A DNA stretch of 64,000 bases, taken from assembly GCA_963743875.1 (NCBI GenBank), contig CAVURM010000005.1, positions 62,001 through 126,000 of the forward strand. Direction: 5' to 3'. The notes under the pieces were generated by a model. That model saw only the letters and a list, made by a program, of their open reading frames with translations. It did no database searches and was not told where the DNA came from. The stretch comes from RHKX01 sp963743875 (GTDB lineage Bacteria; Actinomycetota; Thermoleophilia; Solirubrobacterales; 70-9). The translations under genes and the position numbers were made by a program. Positions 28,661 through 37,605 of the stretch are shown here, in pieces (positions within the stretch are counted from its first letter, which is position 1; every line of letters starts with the position of its first letter).

Positions 28661-29419
28661 CTAGAAGGGAATGGCTTCCGGTCCGCGGCCGCGGTAGGCG
28701 TCGCGGAAGTCCTGGATCGCATCGAGGGTCGCGTCACCCTCGAACGTCTCGCAGGTCATCAGTTGGGTCCACGCGGTGACGGCGACGTCGTAGGGCATGT
28801 CGTCGTTGGGGAAGAGGACCATTCCCGGGCGGTCGGCGTCGAAGACTCCCTTGAGCGCGAGCTGGTCCTCCTCCGAGAGGTCCGAGCTGTACTGAATCGC
28901 GATCCGGCCATGCTCGAGGCCGTGGATGGAGAAGCCGGGACTCGGGGTCTGCATGAAGGCCCCGTCGGCGATCGGTTCCGGGAAGTGGTCACCGGAAGTC
29001 GGCGGGTCGGTGTCGTAGCCGGGGAGGTCCTCGGTCTTCGGGTTGAGGTGGGTACTGCCCTCGTCCTTGAGATCGAGCTGAAGATCGCAGCCGGCGGCCT
29101 TGGCGGCGGCGGTGAGGTCACCGAGCTGAATCTCGGGCGGAGCGGTGCCCTCGCGGTTATCGACGGTGACGCCGCTTGGCACGACCCCGCCGAACTCGGT
29201 GTTGACGTTGTCGCCGGCGGCCGTGGTGCTGCCGCCGGCGGAATCGTCGTTCCCGCCCCCGGTGACCGCGATGACGAGCCCGACGACGATCAGCAGTGCA
29301 AGTGCGCCGGCGACGACGTAGCCGATGATCAGGCGACTGCGTCCGGAGGCCGCAGCCTGACGTTCGGCCTCGATGCGCTCCTGGCGCATGCGCTCCTTCT
29401 CCTCCTTGCGGCTCGCCAC
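28661..29419 (-). CDS. DUF3105 membrane-anchored protein
   Basis: A 252-residue protein: a very charged N-terminus (KEEKERMRQERIEAERQ), one membrane helix (about 31-52), and a DUF3105 domain with TSGDHFPEPIADGAF and HGLEHGRIAIQYSSDLSEED and Cys residues in CDLQLDLKD and LMTCETF. DUF3105 proteins are common in actinobacteria and outward facing; the function is unknown. The conserved His and Cys suggest metal or redox binding. The frame is intact. Confidence 0.82.
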   Translation of the reverse strand: MASRKEEKERMRQERIEAERQAAASGRSRLIIGYVVAGALALLIVVGLVIAVTGGGNDDSAGGSTTAAGDNVNTEFGGVVPSGVTVDNREGTAPPEIQLGDLTAAAKAAGCDLQLDLKDEGSTHLNPKTEDLPGYDTDPPTSGDHFPEPIADGAFMQTPSPGFSIHGLEHGRIAIQYSSDLSEEDQLALKGVFDADRPGMVLFPNDDMPYDVAVTAWTQLMTCETFEGDATLDAIQDFRDAYRGRGPEAIPF

Positions 29420-29505
29420 GGCGCGGAATCTAGCGGACCGGTCTCGGCGGCAAGGGGCGACGGCGAATCTCCGCCGAGCCCGAACTTCCGGGATAGAGTG
29501 CGCCC

Positions 29506-30499
29506 ATGGCGACGATCGAGACGGTCACCGGCGCAATCGAGGCCGACCAGCTCGGCACGACGCTGATCCACGAGCACCTGATGACCCGCGACGAGGCGGT
29601 TCATGTCCAGTGGCCCAACGCTCCGACCCTGGGGGGTGATCCTCCGGGGGCGGTCGAGCCGGGCGGCGAGTACCGGATGGCGGTCGAGGCCGCCAATTCC
29701 GCGATCGAGCTCGGCATCAGGTCGATCTGCGATCCGACCGCGATGTTCATCGGTCGAGACGTGGCCTTCATGGCCCGGGTCGCCGCCGAGACCGGGCTGC
29801 AGGTCGTCCCCTGCACCGGGATCTACACATACGACCACCTGCCGCCGTTCTTCATCTCCCGCAGCCCCGACCAGATCGCCGACATGTTCGTCGCCGACAT
29901 CGAGGAGGGGATCCAGGGAACCGAGATCAAGGCCGCCTTCATCAAGTGCGCCGCCGACGAGCCGGGCGTCACGGAGAACGTCGAGAAGGTCCACCGGGCC
30001 GCCGCCAGGGCCCACCTGCGCACCGGCGCCCCGATCATGGCCCACTCTCGGCCGGCCAGCGACACGGCGCCGCGGCAGATCGAGATCTTCGAGGAGGAGG
30101 GCGTCGATCTCGCGCGCGTCCAGATCGCCCACTGCGGCGACAGCCCCGATGCCGATTACATCGAGCGGCTGCTGCAGAAGGGAATCTTCGCCGGGCTCGA
30201 CCGCTACGGAATCGAGATGTACCTCCCCTATGACCAGCGGCAGGCCGTGTCGGTGGCTCTGCTCGAGAGGGGATACGAATCCCAGCTCTTCCTCTCCGCC
30301 GATTCCTGCGCAACCATCGACTGGTTCCCGCCCGAGGTTGCCGCGCAGCTCGCCGAGGCCGGGCATGGTCAAGGAGTGGACGATCCGGATCGTCCCCGAG
30401 CGGGTGATCCCCGAGCTGCGCGAGGCTGGAGTCTCGGAGGCTCAGTTCGAGACGATGTTCGTGCGCAACCCGGCGGCCTGGCTTGGTGGGGGTAGATAA
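29506..30499 (+). CDS. Phosphotriesterase-family metal hydrolase (frameshift near the end)
   Basis: A TIM-barrel amidohydrolase of about 330 residues. It shows the first metal pair in GTTLIHEHLM (His22, His24), a bridging Lys in EIKAAFIKCAADEPG, His in APIMAHSRPAS and VQIAHCGDSP, and the final Asp in LFLSADSC. The set matches phosphotriesterase-like lactonases, so a lactone or phosphoester is the likely substrate. The frame breaks near 30365; the true end reads FETMFVRNPAAWLGGGR. Confidence 0.82.
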
Positions 30500-30650
30500 C
30501 TCCGACGGAATGCTCCGCTGCGCGTCCGCTCTGTCGGCCGGCGCGGTGTTACCGCTCGGCAAGGGCGTCAGGGATGACTCCGACTGGATCCTCCGCTTCG
30601 CGTCCGGTCCAGTCGGGCGGCGCGGTGTTGCCGCTCGGCAAGGGCGTCAG
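30495..30650 (+). repeat. Two tandem family A palindromic repeats (copies 4 and 5)
   Basis: Copy 4 (30495-30571) starts over the TAG stop of the hydrolase gene with GATAACTCCGACGGAATGCT. Copy 5 (30576-30650) starts TGACTCCGACTGGATCCTCC. Both end with CCGCTCGGCAAGGGCGTCAG. The inner palindrome differs in sequence but keeps pairing (for example CCGACTGGA against TCCAGTCGG), which suggests selection for structure. Confidence 0.8.
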
Positions 30651-30681
30651 GTTGACGTTGGGTGGGGGTTAGGGCCTTCGG

Positions 30682-31620
30682 TCAGCTGGTGCCGCGGGCG
30701 GCGGCGAGGATCTCCCCGCCGGTCCGCTCCCAGGGCCGGCCGGCCTTGATCGCGCCGAGGATGGCCTTCACCGAGGTCGCCCGGTTGAGCACGAAGAAGT
30801 GGATCCCCGGCGCACCGGCGGCGAGCAGTTGCTCGCATTGCCGCGAGGCGTAGGCGATCCCGAAAGCGCGCTCGGCATCGGGGTCGCCGTCGAGCGCGGC
30901 CAGTTGGTCGTCGAGCCGCTTCGGGATCTTCGCGTCGCAGACGCCGCAGAATCGGTGCAGCCCGTCGCGGGAGATGATCGGCAGCACCCCGGGGATGATC
31001 GGGACGTCGATACCGGCCTCACGCACCCGCCCGACCCAGTCGAAGTAGACGGCGTTGTCGAAGAAGAGCTGGCTGATCAGGAACTCGGCCCCGGCATCCA
31101 CCTTCTCCCGCAGGAAGGCGATGTCGGCCTCGGCGCTGACCGCCTCGGGATGGACCTCCGGAAAACAGGAGGCGCCGATCCCGAACCCGGAGGTCGACTC
31201 CCGACCGCGGATGAACGCCGCGAGCTGAGCGGAGCTCTGTAGCCCTCCGGGCGCCGGCGTGAACTCGCCATCACCGCGAGGAGGATCGCCGCGGAGCGCG
31301 AGGATGTTCTCGATCCCCGAGTCGGACAGCCGATCCAGGATCGAGTCGATCCCGTCGATCGTCTCTCCGACCACGCTCAGGTGAGCCATCGTCTCGATTC
31401 CGTAGTCGCGCTTGATCCGGGTCGTGATCTCGACCGTTCCGTCGCGGGTCGAGCCGGCGGCCCCGTAGGTGACCGAGACGAAGCTCGGCTCGAGCCGGTT
31501 CAGGTCCTCGATGCTCTCGAACAGCGCCGCCACGCCCTCGTCGGTCTTCGGCGGGAAGAACTCGAACGAAAAGCAGGGGTCACCGCTGGCTTCCAGCAGA
31601 TCGGGGATGCGCATGCGCAA
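30682..31620 (-). CDS. metF: Methylenetetrahydrofolate reductase
   Basis: A 312-residue flavoprotein reducing 5,10-methylene-THF to 5-methyl-THF for methionine synthesis. Family segments are FSFEFFPPKTDEGVAALF, FVSVTYGAAGSTRDGT, ENILALRGDPPRGDG, ADIAFLREKVDAGAEFLISQ and PIIPGVLPI. The length is normal for MetF. The start at 31620 or the next ATG at 31614 is equally possible. A divergent LLM gene begins 37 bases away. Confidence 0.93.
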   Translation of the reverse strand: MRMRIPDLLEASGDPCFSFEFFPPKTDEGVAALFESIEDLNRLEPSFVSVTYGAAGSTRDGTVEITTRIKRDYGIETMAHLSVVGETIDGIDSILDRLSDSGIENILALRGDPPRGDGEFTPAPGGLQSSAQLAAFIRGRESTSGFGIGASCFPEVHPEAVSAEADIAFLREKVDAGAEFLISQLFFDNAVYFDWVGRVREAGIDVPIIPGVLPIISRDGLHRFCGVCDAKIPKRLDDQLAALDGDPDAERAFGIAYASRQCEQLLAAGAPGIHFFVLNRATSVKAILGAIKAGRPWERTGGEILAAARGTS

Positions 31621-31657
31621 ATCGTACGGGGTGGGCGGCGCCGATTAGGGTGGGAGC

Positions 31658-32506
31658 GTGAAGTTCGGGCTGTCCATCTTTCCCACGGCGGAGACCATGC
31701 AACCGGCAGCCCTCGGCCGGCTCGCCGAGGAACACGGCTTCGAGTCGCTCTGGTTCCCCGAGCACACCCACATCCCCGTCAGTCGCGTGACGCCCTATCC
31801 CGCCGGCGGCGATCTGCCGGACGAATACAGCCGGATCTACGACCCGTTCATCGCCCTGACCGCGGCGGCCGCCGCCACCGAGCGGCTGCTCGTCGGGACC
31901 GGCATCTGTCTGATCGTCGAGCGCGATCCGATCACGACCGCCAAGGAGGTGGCGACGATCGATCGAGTCTCCGACGGCCGCTTCGTGTTCGGGGTCGGCG
32001 CCGGCTGGAATCGGGAGGAGATGGCCAACCACGGGACCGAGCCGCGAACCCGGTTCGAGCTGATGCGCGAACGGCTCGAGGCGATGGTCGAGATCTGGGC
32101 CAACGAAGAGGCCTCCTACCACGGCCGCCATGTCGACTTCGACCCGATCTGGTCGTGGCCGAAGCCGGTGCAGCGCCCTCATCCGCCGATCCTCGTCGGC
32201 GGCAATTCCGACGGTGCGCTCGACCGGGTCGTCGATCTGGCCGACGGCTGGATCCCCAATCCGGAGACGCGGCTGAGCGAGTTGTCGGGCCGGATCGGCG
32301 AGCTGCAGAACCGAGCCGCGACCGCCGGTAGGGATCGCATTCCCGTCACCTTCTACGCCGTCAAGCCCGAGGCGGATGCCCTCCGCCGCTACTCCGACGC
32401 GGGGGTTGATCGAGCCGTCTTCTACCTGCCCTCGGGACCGCCCGAGCAGGTGGCCGAATACGTCGGCGTCCTCGCGACCTTGGCCGAAGAGCATCGTGGA
32501 GGCTGA
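31658..32506 (+). CDS. LLM-class F420-dependent oxidoreductase
   Basis: A 282-residue TIM-barrel luciferase-like oxidoreductase. It opens FGLSIFPTAETMQPAAL, then HGFESLWFPEHTHIP, LIVERDPITTAKEVATID and FVFGVGAGWNREEMANHG, as in TIGR03619-type F420 enzymes. The substrate is not predictable. GTG start. It overlaps the next gene by 11 bases, so the two are probably co-translated in one pathway. Confidence 0.88.
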   Translation: MKFGLSIFPTAETMQPAALGRLAEEHGFESLWFPEHTHIPVSRVTPYPAGGDLPDEYSRIYDPFIALTAAAAATERLLVGTGICLIVERDPITTAKEVATIDRVSDGRFVFGVGAGWNREEMANHGTEPRTRFELMRERLEAMVEIWANEEASYHGRHVDFDPIWSWPKPVQRPHPPILVGGNSDGALDRVVDLADGWIPNPETRLSELSGRIGELQNRAATAGRDRIPVTFYAVKPEADALRRYSDAGVDRAVFYLPSGPPEQVAEYVGVLATLAEEHRGG

Positions 32507-33608
32507 TCCCGAGACGAGCGCGACGATCGCCGCCGCGGCCGCCGAGAACGAGCGCGAGCGCGCGCTCAGCCCCGGGACGATCGCCGCGCTGAACCGAACG
32601 GGGGTCTTCTCGGCGCTGATCCCGACGGAGTTGGGAGGGGGGGAGGTCGAGCCTGCGGAGTTGATCGCCGCGATCGAGGGGATCGCGGCCGCGGACGGAT
32701 CGGCAGGGTGGTGCGCCGCGATCGGCGCGACCGCCGGATTGGTCGCGGCCTACCTGCCGCCCGAGGCGGCAGCGTCTCTGTTCGGCGCGCCGCCGGCCAT
32801 CGCGGCGGGGGTCTTCGCGCCGCGCGGCAAGCTGAGTCCGGCCGGCGGCGACCACGGCTTGCTCGGTCTCTCGGGGCGCTGGCCGCTCGCCAGCGGGATC
32901 TCCCACGCCGAGGTCGTCGGGCTGGGGTGTATCCACCCCGAACGCGGCCCGCTCTACGCGGTGGTGCCGCGCGAGCAGGTCGAGGTGATCGAAACCTGGG
33001 ACTCCCTCGGGCTGCGCGCAACCGCGAGCCATGACGTGGCCGTCAACGACATCGCCGTCCCCGCAGAGCAGGTGGTCGATCTCGCCGGGGGCACCCCGGT
33101 TGCAACCGGACCCCTGTACGCCTTTCCGCTCTTCGGCCTGCTCGCGTTGTCCGTCTCCGCCGTTTGCACGGGCCTCGCCGCCGCCGCCCTCGCCGACATC
33201 GGTGAGGTTGCAACCTCACGCAAGCCGGCCGGAAGCTCGCGCAATCTCGCCGAACGCGGGACGACCCAGGAGTCGGTCGCCTCCGCGGAGTCCTCGCTCC
33301 GCGCCGCCCGCGCCGGGGTGGCGAGAGCGGTCGCCGACGCGTGGGCAGCGGCTCAGGACGGAAACCCGCTCGAGGTTCGGCAGCGGCTCGGCCTCCGGCT
33401 CGCCGCAACCCACGCCGCTCGCACCGCGGTTGACGTCGTCGACCTGACCCATCGGCTGAGCGGAGCCGGAGGGCTCTATGCGGGGACCGCTGAGCGGCGG
33501 CTTCGCGACGTCCACACCGCAGCCCAGCACATGATCGTCGCGCCGGCGACATTCGAACTCGCGGGCCGGATCATCCTGGGTCTCGAGCCCGATTCACCCG
33601 AGCTGTAG
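32496..33608 (+). CDS. Acyl-CoA dehydrogenase-like flavoprotein (hydroxylase group)
   Basis: A 370-residue protein with the acyl-CoA dehydrogenase fold: N-terminal helices with FSALIPTELGGGEVEP and AIEGIAAADGSAGWCAAIGA, a beta domain ending in WDSLGLRATASHDVAVNDI, and C-terminal helices with VDLTHRLSGAGGLYAGTAERR. WDSLGLRATASHD and the ADGSAGWC motif point to the flavin-dependent monooxygenase subgroup (HsaA/DszC type) rather than a beta-oxidation enzyme. The GTG start overlaps the LLM gene. Confidence 0.83.
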   Translation: MEADPETSATIAAAAAENERERALSPGTIAALNRTGVFSALIPTELGGGEVEPAELIAAIEGIAAADGSAGWCAAIGATAGLVAAYLPPEAAASLFGAPPAIAAGVFAPRGKLSPAGGDHGLLGLSGRWPLASGISHAEVVGLGCIHPERGPLYAVVPREQVEVIETWDSLGLRATASHDVAVNDIAVPAEQVVDLAGGTPVATGPLYAFPLFGLLALSVSAVCTGLAAAALADIGEVATSRKPAGSSRNLAERGTTQESVASAESSLRAARAGVARAVADAWAAAQDGNPLEVRQRLGLRLAATHAARTAVDVVDLTHRLSGAGGLYAGTAERRLRDVHTAAQHMIVAPATFELAGRIILGLEPDSPEL

Positions 33609-33611
33609 GGG

Positions 33612-33753
33612 GGGTAACTCCGATGCTCCGCTCTGCTCGGGCGGCGCGGTGTTACCGCTCGGCAAGGGCGTCAGGTGGTTGGTGGGGTGGAGACTCCGCT
33701 TCGCGTCCGCTCTGCTCGGGCGGCGCGGTGTTGCCGCTCGGCAAGGGCGTCAG
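33612..33753 (+). repeat. Two tandem family A palindromic repeats (copies 6 and 7)
   Basis: Copy 6 (33612-33674) starts at GGTAACTCCGATGCTCCGCT, four bases after the acyl-CoA dehydrogenase stop. Copy 7 (33689-33753) follows. Both carry GCTCGGGCGGCGCGGTGTT and the shared tail CCGCTCGGCAAGGGCGTCAG. No gene is seen in 33754-33917, which holds a small hairpin near 33829 and part of the GGCAGGCGGGTGA motif. Confidence 0.8.
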
Positions 33754-33917
33754 TCGGGGTTGGTGGGCTGGGCTCCGCTTCCGTCGGGCGGCGCGGCGCA
33801 CAGTTCGTTGGCGGATTTTCGTCGGATGTCAGTGGAAATTCACCACTGAACCTGAAATGTCGCTCGGCAGGCGGGTGAGCTGTGCGGTGGGAGTCAGGTT
33901 CTTCCCTCATTGCCTTG

Positions 33918-34071
33918 GATGACTCCGACCGGATCCTCCGCTTCGCGTCCGGTCCGGTCGGCCGGCGCGGTGTTATCGCTCGGCAAGGGCGTCAGGTTGA
34001 CATTGGGTGGGCTCCGCTTCGCGTCCGCTCTGCTCGGGCGGCGCGGTGTTGCCGCTCGGTAGGGGCGTCAG
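33918..34071 (+). repeat. Two tandem family A palindromic repeats (copies 8 and 9)
   Basis: Copy 8 (33918-33995) contains CCGACCGGA...TCCGGTCCGGTCGG. Copy 9 (34007-34071) ends inside the stop codon of the minus-strand acyl-CoA ligase. Copies 6 to 9 together fill the gap between two convergent genes. Confidence 0.8.
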
Positions 34072-35616
34072 TCCTGCTTGCCCGCCAGCTGGCGGCGCAG
34101 GATCTTGCCGGCGGCGGACTTCGGGATCTGCTCGATCCGCTCGATCAGCCTGACCTTCTTCTGCGGCGAGACCTGCTCGGCGACGAACGCCATGATCTCG
34201 TCGTCGGTGACCTCCCCGGAGACGACGACGAAGGCCTTGGGCAGCTCGCCCGCCTCCTCGTCGGGGACTCCGATCACCGCGCAGTCGGCGATCGCCGGAT
34301 GGGTGATCAGGATCGCCTCCAGCTCGGCGGGCGGCACCTGGAACCCGTTGTACTTGATCAGCTCCTTGAGGCGGTCGACGATCGCGTAGTAGCCGTCCTC
34401 GTCGATCTCGGCGATGTCGCCGGTGTGCAGCCAGCCGTCGGGGTCGATCGTGTTGCGGGTCGCCTCCTCGTTGTTGAGGTAGCCGGCCATGACCTGGGGG
34501 CCACGGATCCACAGTTCCCCCCTCGTTCCGTCCTTCCCGGAGTCGGGATCGACCAGGCGGGACTCCGTACCCGGGACCGGAAGCCCGATGGAACCGCCCT
34601 TGATCAGCTCCGGCTCGATCGGCGAGACGTGCGTTACCGGGCTGGTCTCAGTCATTCCGTAGCCCTGGATCGTCGGCACGCCGAGGCGCGTTGATACCGC
34701 GTTGGAGAGCTCGGCACCGAGCGGGGCTGCACCCGACATGATCAGCCGCAGGCTCGAGACGTCCGCGCCCTCGACCGCCGGATGCTTGGCGAGGGCGAGG
34801 GCGATCGGAGGCACGACATAGGCCAGGGTCACTCCATGCTCGCCGATCAGCCCGAGGAACTGTTCGAGATCGAAGCGCGGCATCGTGACCACCGTCGCTC
34901 CGCTGCGCAGCCCGAGGTTCATGATCACCGACTGCCCGTAGATGTGGAAGAACGGAAGCACGCCGATCAGCACGTCCTCCTCGCCCAGGTCGAAGGTCTC
35001 GTCGATCTGCAGGACGTTGGCGATCAGGTTTCGGTGGGTCAGCATCACCCCCTTTGGCAGGCCGGTGGTCCCGCTGGAATAGGGAAGCACCGCGAGGTCG
35101 GTCGCCGGATCGACGTCGATCTCGGGTGGTGCCGCGTCCTCGGCCAGGAGGTCGGCCAGGGTCGGGTCGTCGCCCTCGGCCTCGCCGACGACGACGATGT
35201 CGCGCGATCCCGGCATGCTCGGCGGCGGCACGGGCCGTGTCGAGGAAGGCCGCGACCGTGAAGATCATCCGCGCCCCTGAGTCGATGAGCTGATGTCCCA
35301 GCTCCTGGTGGGTGTAGAGCGGGTTCGCGGTCGTGTTGGTCGCGTTCGCTCGCAGCACGCCCTGGAAGACCACCGCGTACTCGGGGAGGTTGGGCATGTA
35401 GATCGCGACCACGTCGCCCTTGCCGACCCCCCGCGCCGCCAGCGCGCCCGCGAGCAGATCGACGTCGCGGCCGAGTTCGGCGAAGGTGATCGTCCGACCG
35501 GTCGGACCGTCGATCAAAGCCGGCTTGTCTCCCAGCTCGTCTGCCCTGGCCAACGTGAAGGTCGCGAGGTCCACGTCCGGGATCTCCGGCGCGGGTGGTA
35601 CTGGGGCAACGGTCAA
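34068..35616 (-). CDS. 4-coumarate--CoA ligase-like acyl-CoA synthetase (one frameshift)
   Basis: An adenylate-forming ligase of about 515 residues. It shows the AMP-binding P-loop SSGTTGLPKGVMLTHRN, then GYGMTETSPVTHVSP, a TGD hinge motif (DGWLHTGDIAEID), KYNGFQVPPAELEAIL, and C-terminal KSAAGKILRRQL with the catalytic Lys. The frame breaks near 35230 between FLDTARAAAEHAG and GSRDIVVVGEAEGDDP. It activates an aromatic or fatty acid and may feed the neighbouring flavoenzyme. Confidence 0.88.
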
Positions 35617-35676
35617 GGTCTCTCCTCCTAATCGAAACGGTGCCGGCCGAGCCTATCGAGGAGCAATCGCCACGGG

Positions 35677-35735
35677 TTGACATCGAGCCGTGCTCCTGTA
35701 GTCTCCACAACTACACAACTGTTGAGGAGTGTTTG
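35677..35735 (+). promoter_or_regulatory. Promoter, operator-like palindrome and RBS of the SQR-arsR-MMPL operon
   Basis: A consensus -35 TTGACA (35677-35682), 16-bp spacer and -10 TAGTCT (35699-35704). Just downstream is ACAACTACACAACTGTTG (35708-35725) with the palindrome CAAC-T-GTTG, where an ArsR repressor would block transcription. GAGGAG (35724-35729) sits six bases before the ATG. The ArsR gene lies second in the operon, so autoregulation is likely. Confidence 0.6.
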
Positions 35736-36980
35736 ATGTCGGAAAGCAATTCACAGCGTGTCGTCGTTCTCGGCTCGAGCTTCGCGGGTCTGACTGCGGC
35801 CCTGGAACTGCGAAAGCACCTCGATGATCGTCACGAGGTCGTGGTCCTCGACCCGCGTGACCACTTCACCTTCATCCCGTCGCTGATCTGGTTGCCGTTC
35901 GGCACGCGCAACGCCGACGACGTCACGTTCCCGCTCGGCTCGCTATATGCGAGCAAGGGAATCGGGTTCCGAAACGAGGCCGCCGCCGCCATCGACGTCG
36001 ATGCGCACACCCTTTCGACCACCTCCGGCGACCTGATCGACTACGACAAGCTCCTCGTCGCCACCGGTCCCCGGCTCGCGTTCGACAAGATCCCGGGACT
36101 GGGACCGGACGGTGGCTTCACCCAATCGGTCTGCAACCTCGAGCACGCGCAACTCGCCGGCAAGGCATGGGACCGATTCCTCGAGAACCCGGGCCCCGTC
36201 GTGGTCGGCACCGCGCAGGGAGGCTCCTGCTTCGGGGCGTCTTACGAGTTCGCGTTCAACATCCATCACCGGATCCGCAAGGCCGGGCTCGAGCGGGAAG
36301 CCCCGGTCACCTTCATCAGCGCCGAGCCGCAGCTCGGGCACTTCGGCCTCGGGGGCGTCGGGGACTCCTCCGAGCGCGTGGCGGGCTTCTTCGATCACCT
36401 CGGGATCGAGGGGATCGCCAACAACGCGATCACCGAGGTCCGCGACGGCGTCATGGAGCTCGAGGGCGGCCGTGAGCTGGAGTTCGCCTACGCGATGATC
36501 GTCCCCCCGTTTACGGGAGTGGACGCGGTCCGCAACAGCGAGGGTCTCGCCAACCCGGCCGGTTTCGTGCCGATCGACGACCGGTTCCGTCATCCCGAAC
36601 ACCCCGACGTCTACGCAGCGGGCGTTGCGACGCTGATCGCTCCACCTGAGGCGACGAAGGTGCCCGCCGGAGTCCCGAAGACCGGGCAGATGAGTGAGAC
36701 GATGGCCAAGGTGGCGGCTCAGAACATCGTCGCTGACGTCAGCGGCAACGGCAAGCACAAGGACATGCCGATCGCCGACCTCTCCGCGATCTGCGTGCTC
36801 GATGCCGGCGACAGCGGAATCATCTTCAAGGCCGACCACGTGCTCGCACACGGCCTGTACGCGGACGACGAGCACGAGCCGAGCGCACGGGTTCTCAGTG
36901 GACCGCAGGCGCACTGGGCGAAGCTCGCCTTCGAGCGCTACTTCATCGCCAGCCGCAAGCGCGGAATCGTCGCCTTCTAG
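35736..36980 (+). CDS. FAD-dependent pyridine nucleotide-disulfide oxidoreductase, SQR-like
   Basis: A 414-residue flavoprotein. The N-terminal FAD site reads VVVLGSSFAGLTAALELRK, followed by HFTFIPSLIWLPFG and DKLLVATGPRLAFDKIPG, and a second Rossmann region. Cys residues occur in QSVCNLEHA, TAQGGSCFGASYE and SAICVLDAGD, so a sulfide:quinone oxidoreductase-type reaction is possible; the quinone site cannot be confirmed by eye. The operon context (ArsR, DUF2892) is typical of sulfide or reactive-sulfur response loci. The ATG is chosen for its good RBS. Confidence 0.82.
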   Translation: MSESNSQRVVVLGSSFAGLTAALELRKHLDDRHEVVVLDPRDHFTFIPSLIWLPFGTRNADDVTFPLGSLYASKGIGFRNEAAAAIDVDAHTLSTTSGDLIDYDKLLVATGPRLAFDKIPGLGPDGGFTQSVCNLEHAQLAGKAWDRFLENPGPVVVGTAQGGSCFGASYEFAFNIHHRIRKAGLEREAPVTFISAEPQLGHFGLGGVGDSSERVAGFFDHLGIEGIANNAITEVRDGVMELEGGRELEFAYAMIVPPFTGVDAVRNSEGLANPAGFVPIDDRFRHPEHPDVYAAGVATLIAPPEATKVPAGVPKTGQMSETMAKVAAQNIVADVSGNGKHKDMPIADLSAICVLDAGDSGIIFKADHVLAHGLYADDEHEPSARVLSGPQAHWAKLAFERYFIASRKRGIVAF

Positions 36981-37009
36981 GCGGCCGAGTGACGAAAGGA
37001 TCTCCAGTA

Positions 37010-37348
37010 ATGCAGCTTCCAAGCCCCATTCCGATGGATCTCGCGGAGTTGATCGCGACGCGCTTCCGGGTGATCGGCGATCCCAACCGGATCCGCATCC
37101 TCGACCAGCTCCGTGACGGCGAGCTCTCGGTATCTCAGATCACCGAGCGGCTCGGCACCAGCCAGCAGAACGCGTCCAAGCACCTTGCCGTCCTGCACCA
37201 GGCCGGAATCGTGAGCCGGCGCAAGGAGGGCACGAGCGCCCTCTACAGCGTCACCGACGACGGTGTCTACGAACTCTGCGAGCAGGTCTGTGGAGGTCTG
37301 CAGAACCAGCTGGCCGAACTGACCCAACTAGTGGAAGGACCACGATGA
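37010..37348 (+). CDS. ArsR-family winged-helix repressor
   Basis: A 112-residue ArsR/SmtB regulator. It has FRVIGDPNRIRILDQLRDGE, a recognition helix in TSQQNASKHLAVLHQAG, and the wing VSRRKEGTSALYSV. The usual metal CxC in helix 3 is absent. Two cysteines, Cys90 and Cys94, lie in the last helix and could form a thiol switch, which would suit the sulfur-linked operon. ATG 37010 has an AAGGA site; GTG 36989 is an alternative. Likely target: the palindrome at 35708-35725. Confidence 0.88.
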   Translation: MQLPSPIPMDLAELIATRFRVIGDPNRIRILDQLRDGELSVSQITERLGTSQQNASKHLAVLHQAGIVSRRKEGTSALYSVTDDGVYELCEQVCGGLQNQLAELTQLVEGPR

Positions 37349-37605
37349 ACAGCCAAACCACATGCGAAACATCTTCCTGGAGCCGTGAGAGCCAGGGCCG
37401 CTGGCCGCTCGAGCGCGTCCTCTTCGCGATCGCCGGCTCCGTCGTCCTGATCAGCGTCCTGCTGGCCGTCCTGGTCAGCGAGTGGTTTCTCCTGCTGACC
37501 GCGTTCGTCGGCATCAACCAGTGGCTGTTCGTTCTGTTCGGCGACTGCCCGATGTCTCTCATCCTGACCCGTGCCTTCCACCTGAAACGAGCCGTGAGCC
37601 CATGA
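37345..37605 (+). CDS. DUF2892 (YgaP-type) inner membrane protein
   Basis: An 86-residue protein with two membrane helices (VLFAIAGSVVLISVLLAVLV and FLLLTAFVGINQWLFVLF), and a GDCPMSLIL end that matches the DUF2892 tail of YgaP, where the membrane part usually follows a rhodanese. Here it stands alone. Overlapping ATGA junctions on both sides tie it to arsR and the MMPL gene. It fits a sulfur-handling role. Confidence 0.78.
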   Translation: MNSQTTCETSSWSRESQGRWPLERVLFAIAGSVVLISVLLAVLVSEWFLLLTAFVGINQWLFVLFGDCPMSLILTRAFHLKRAVSP

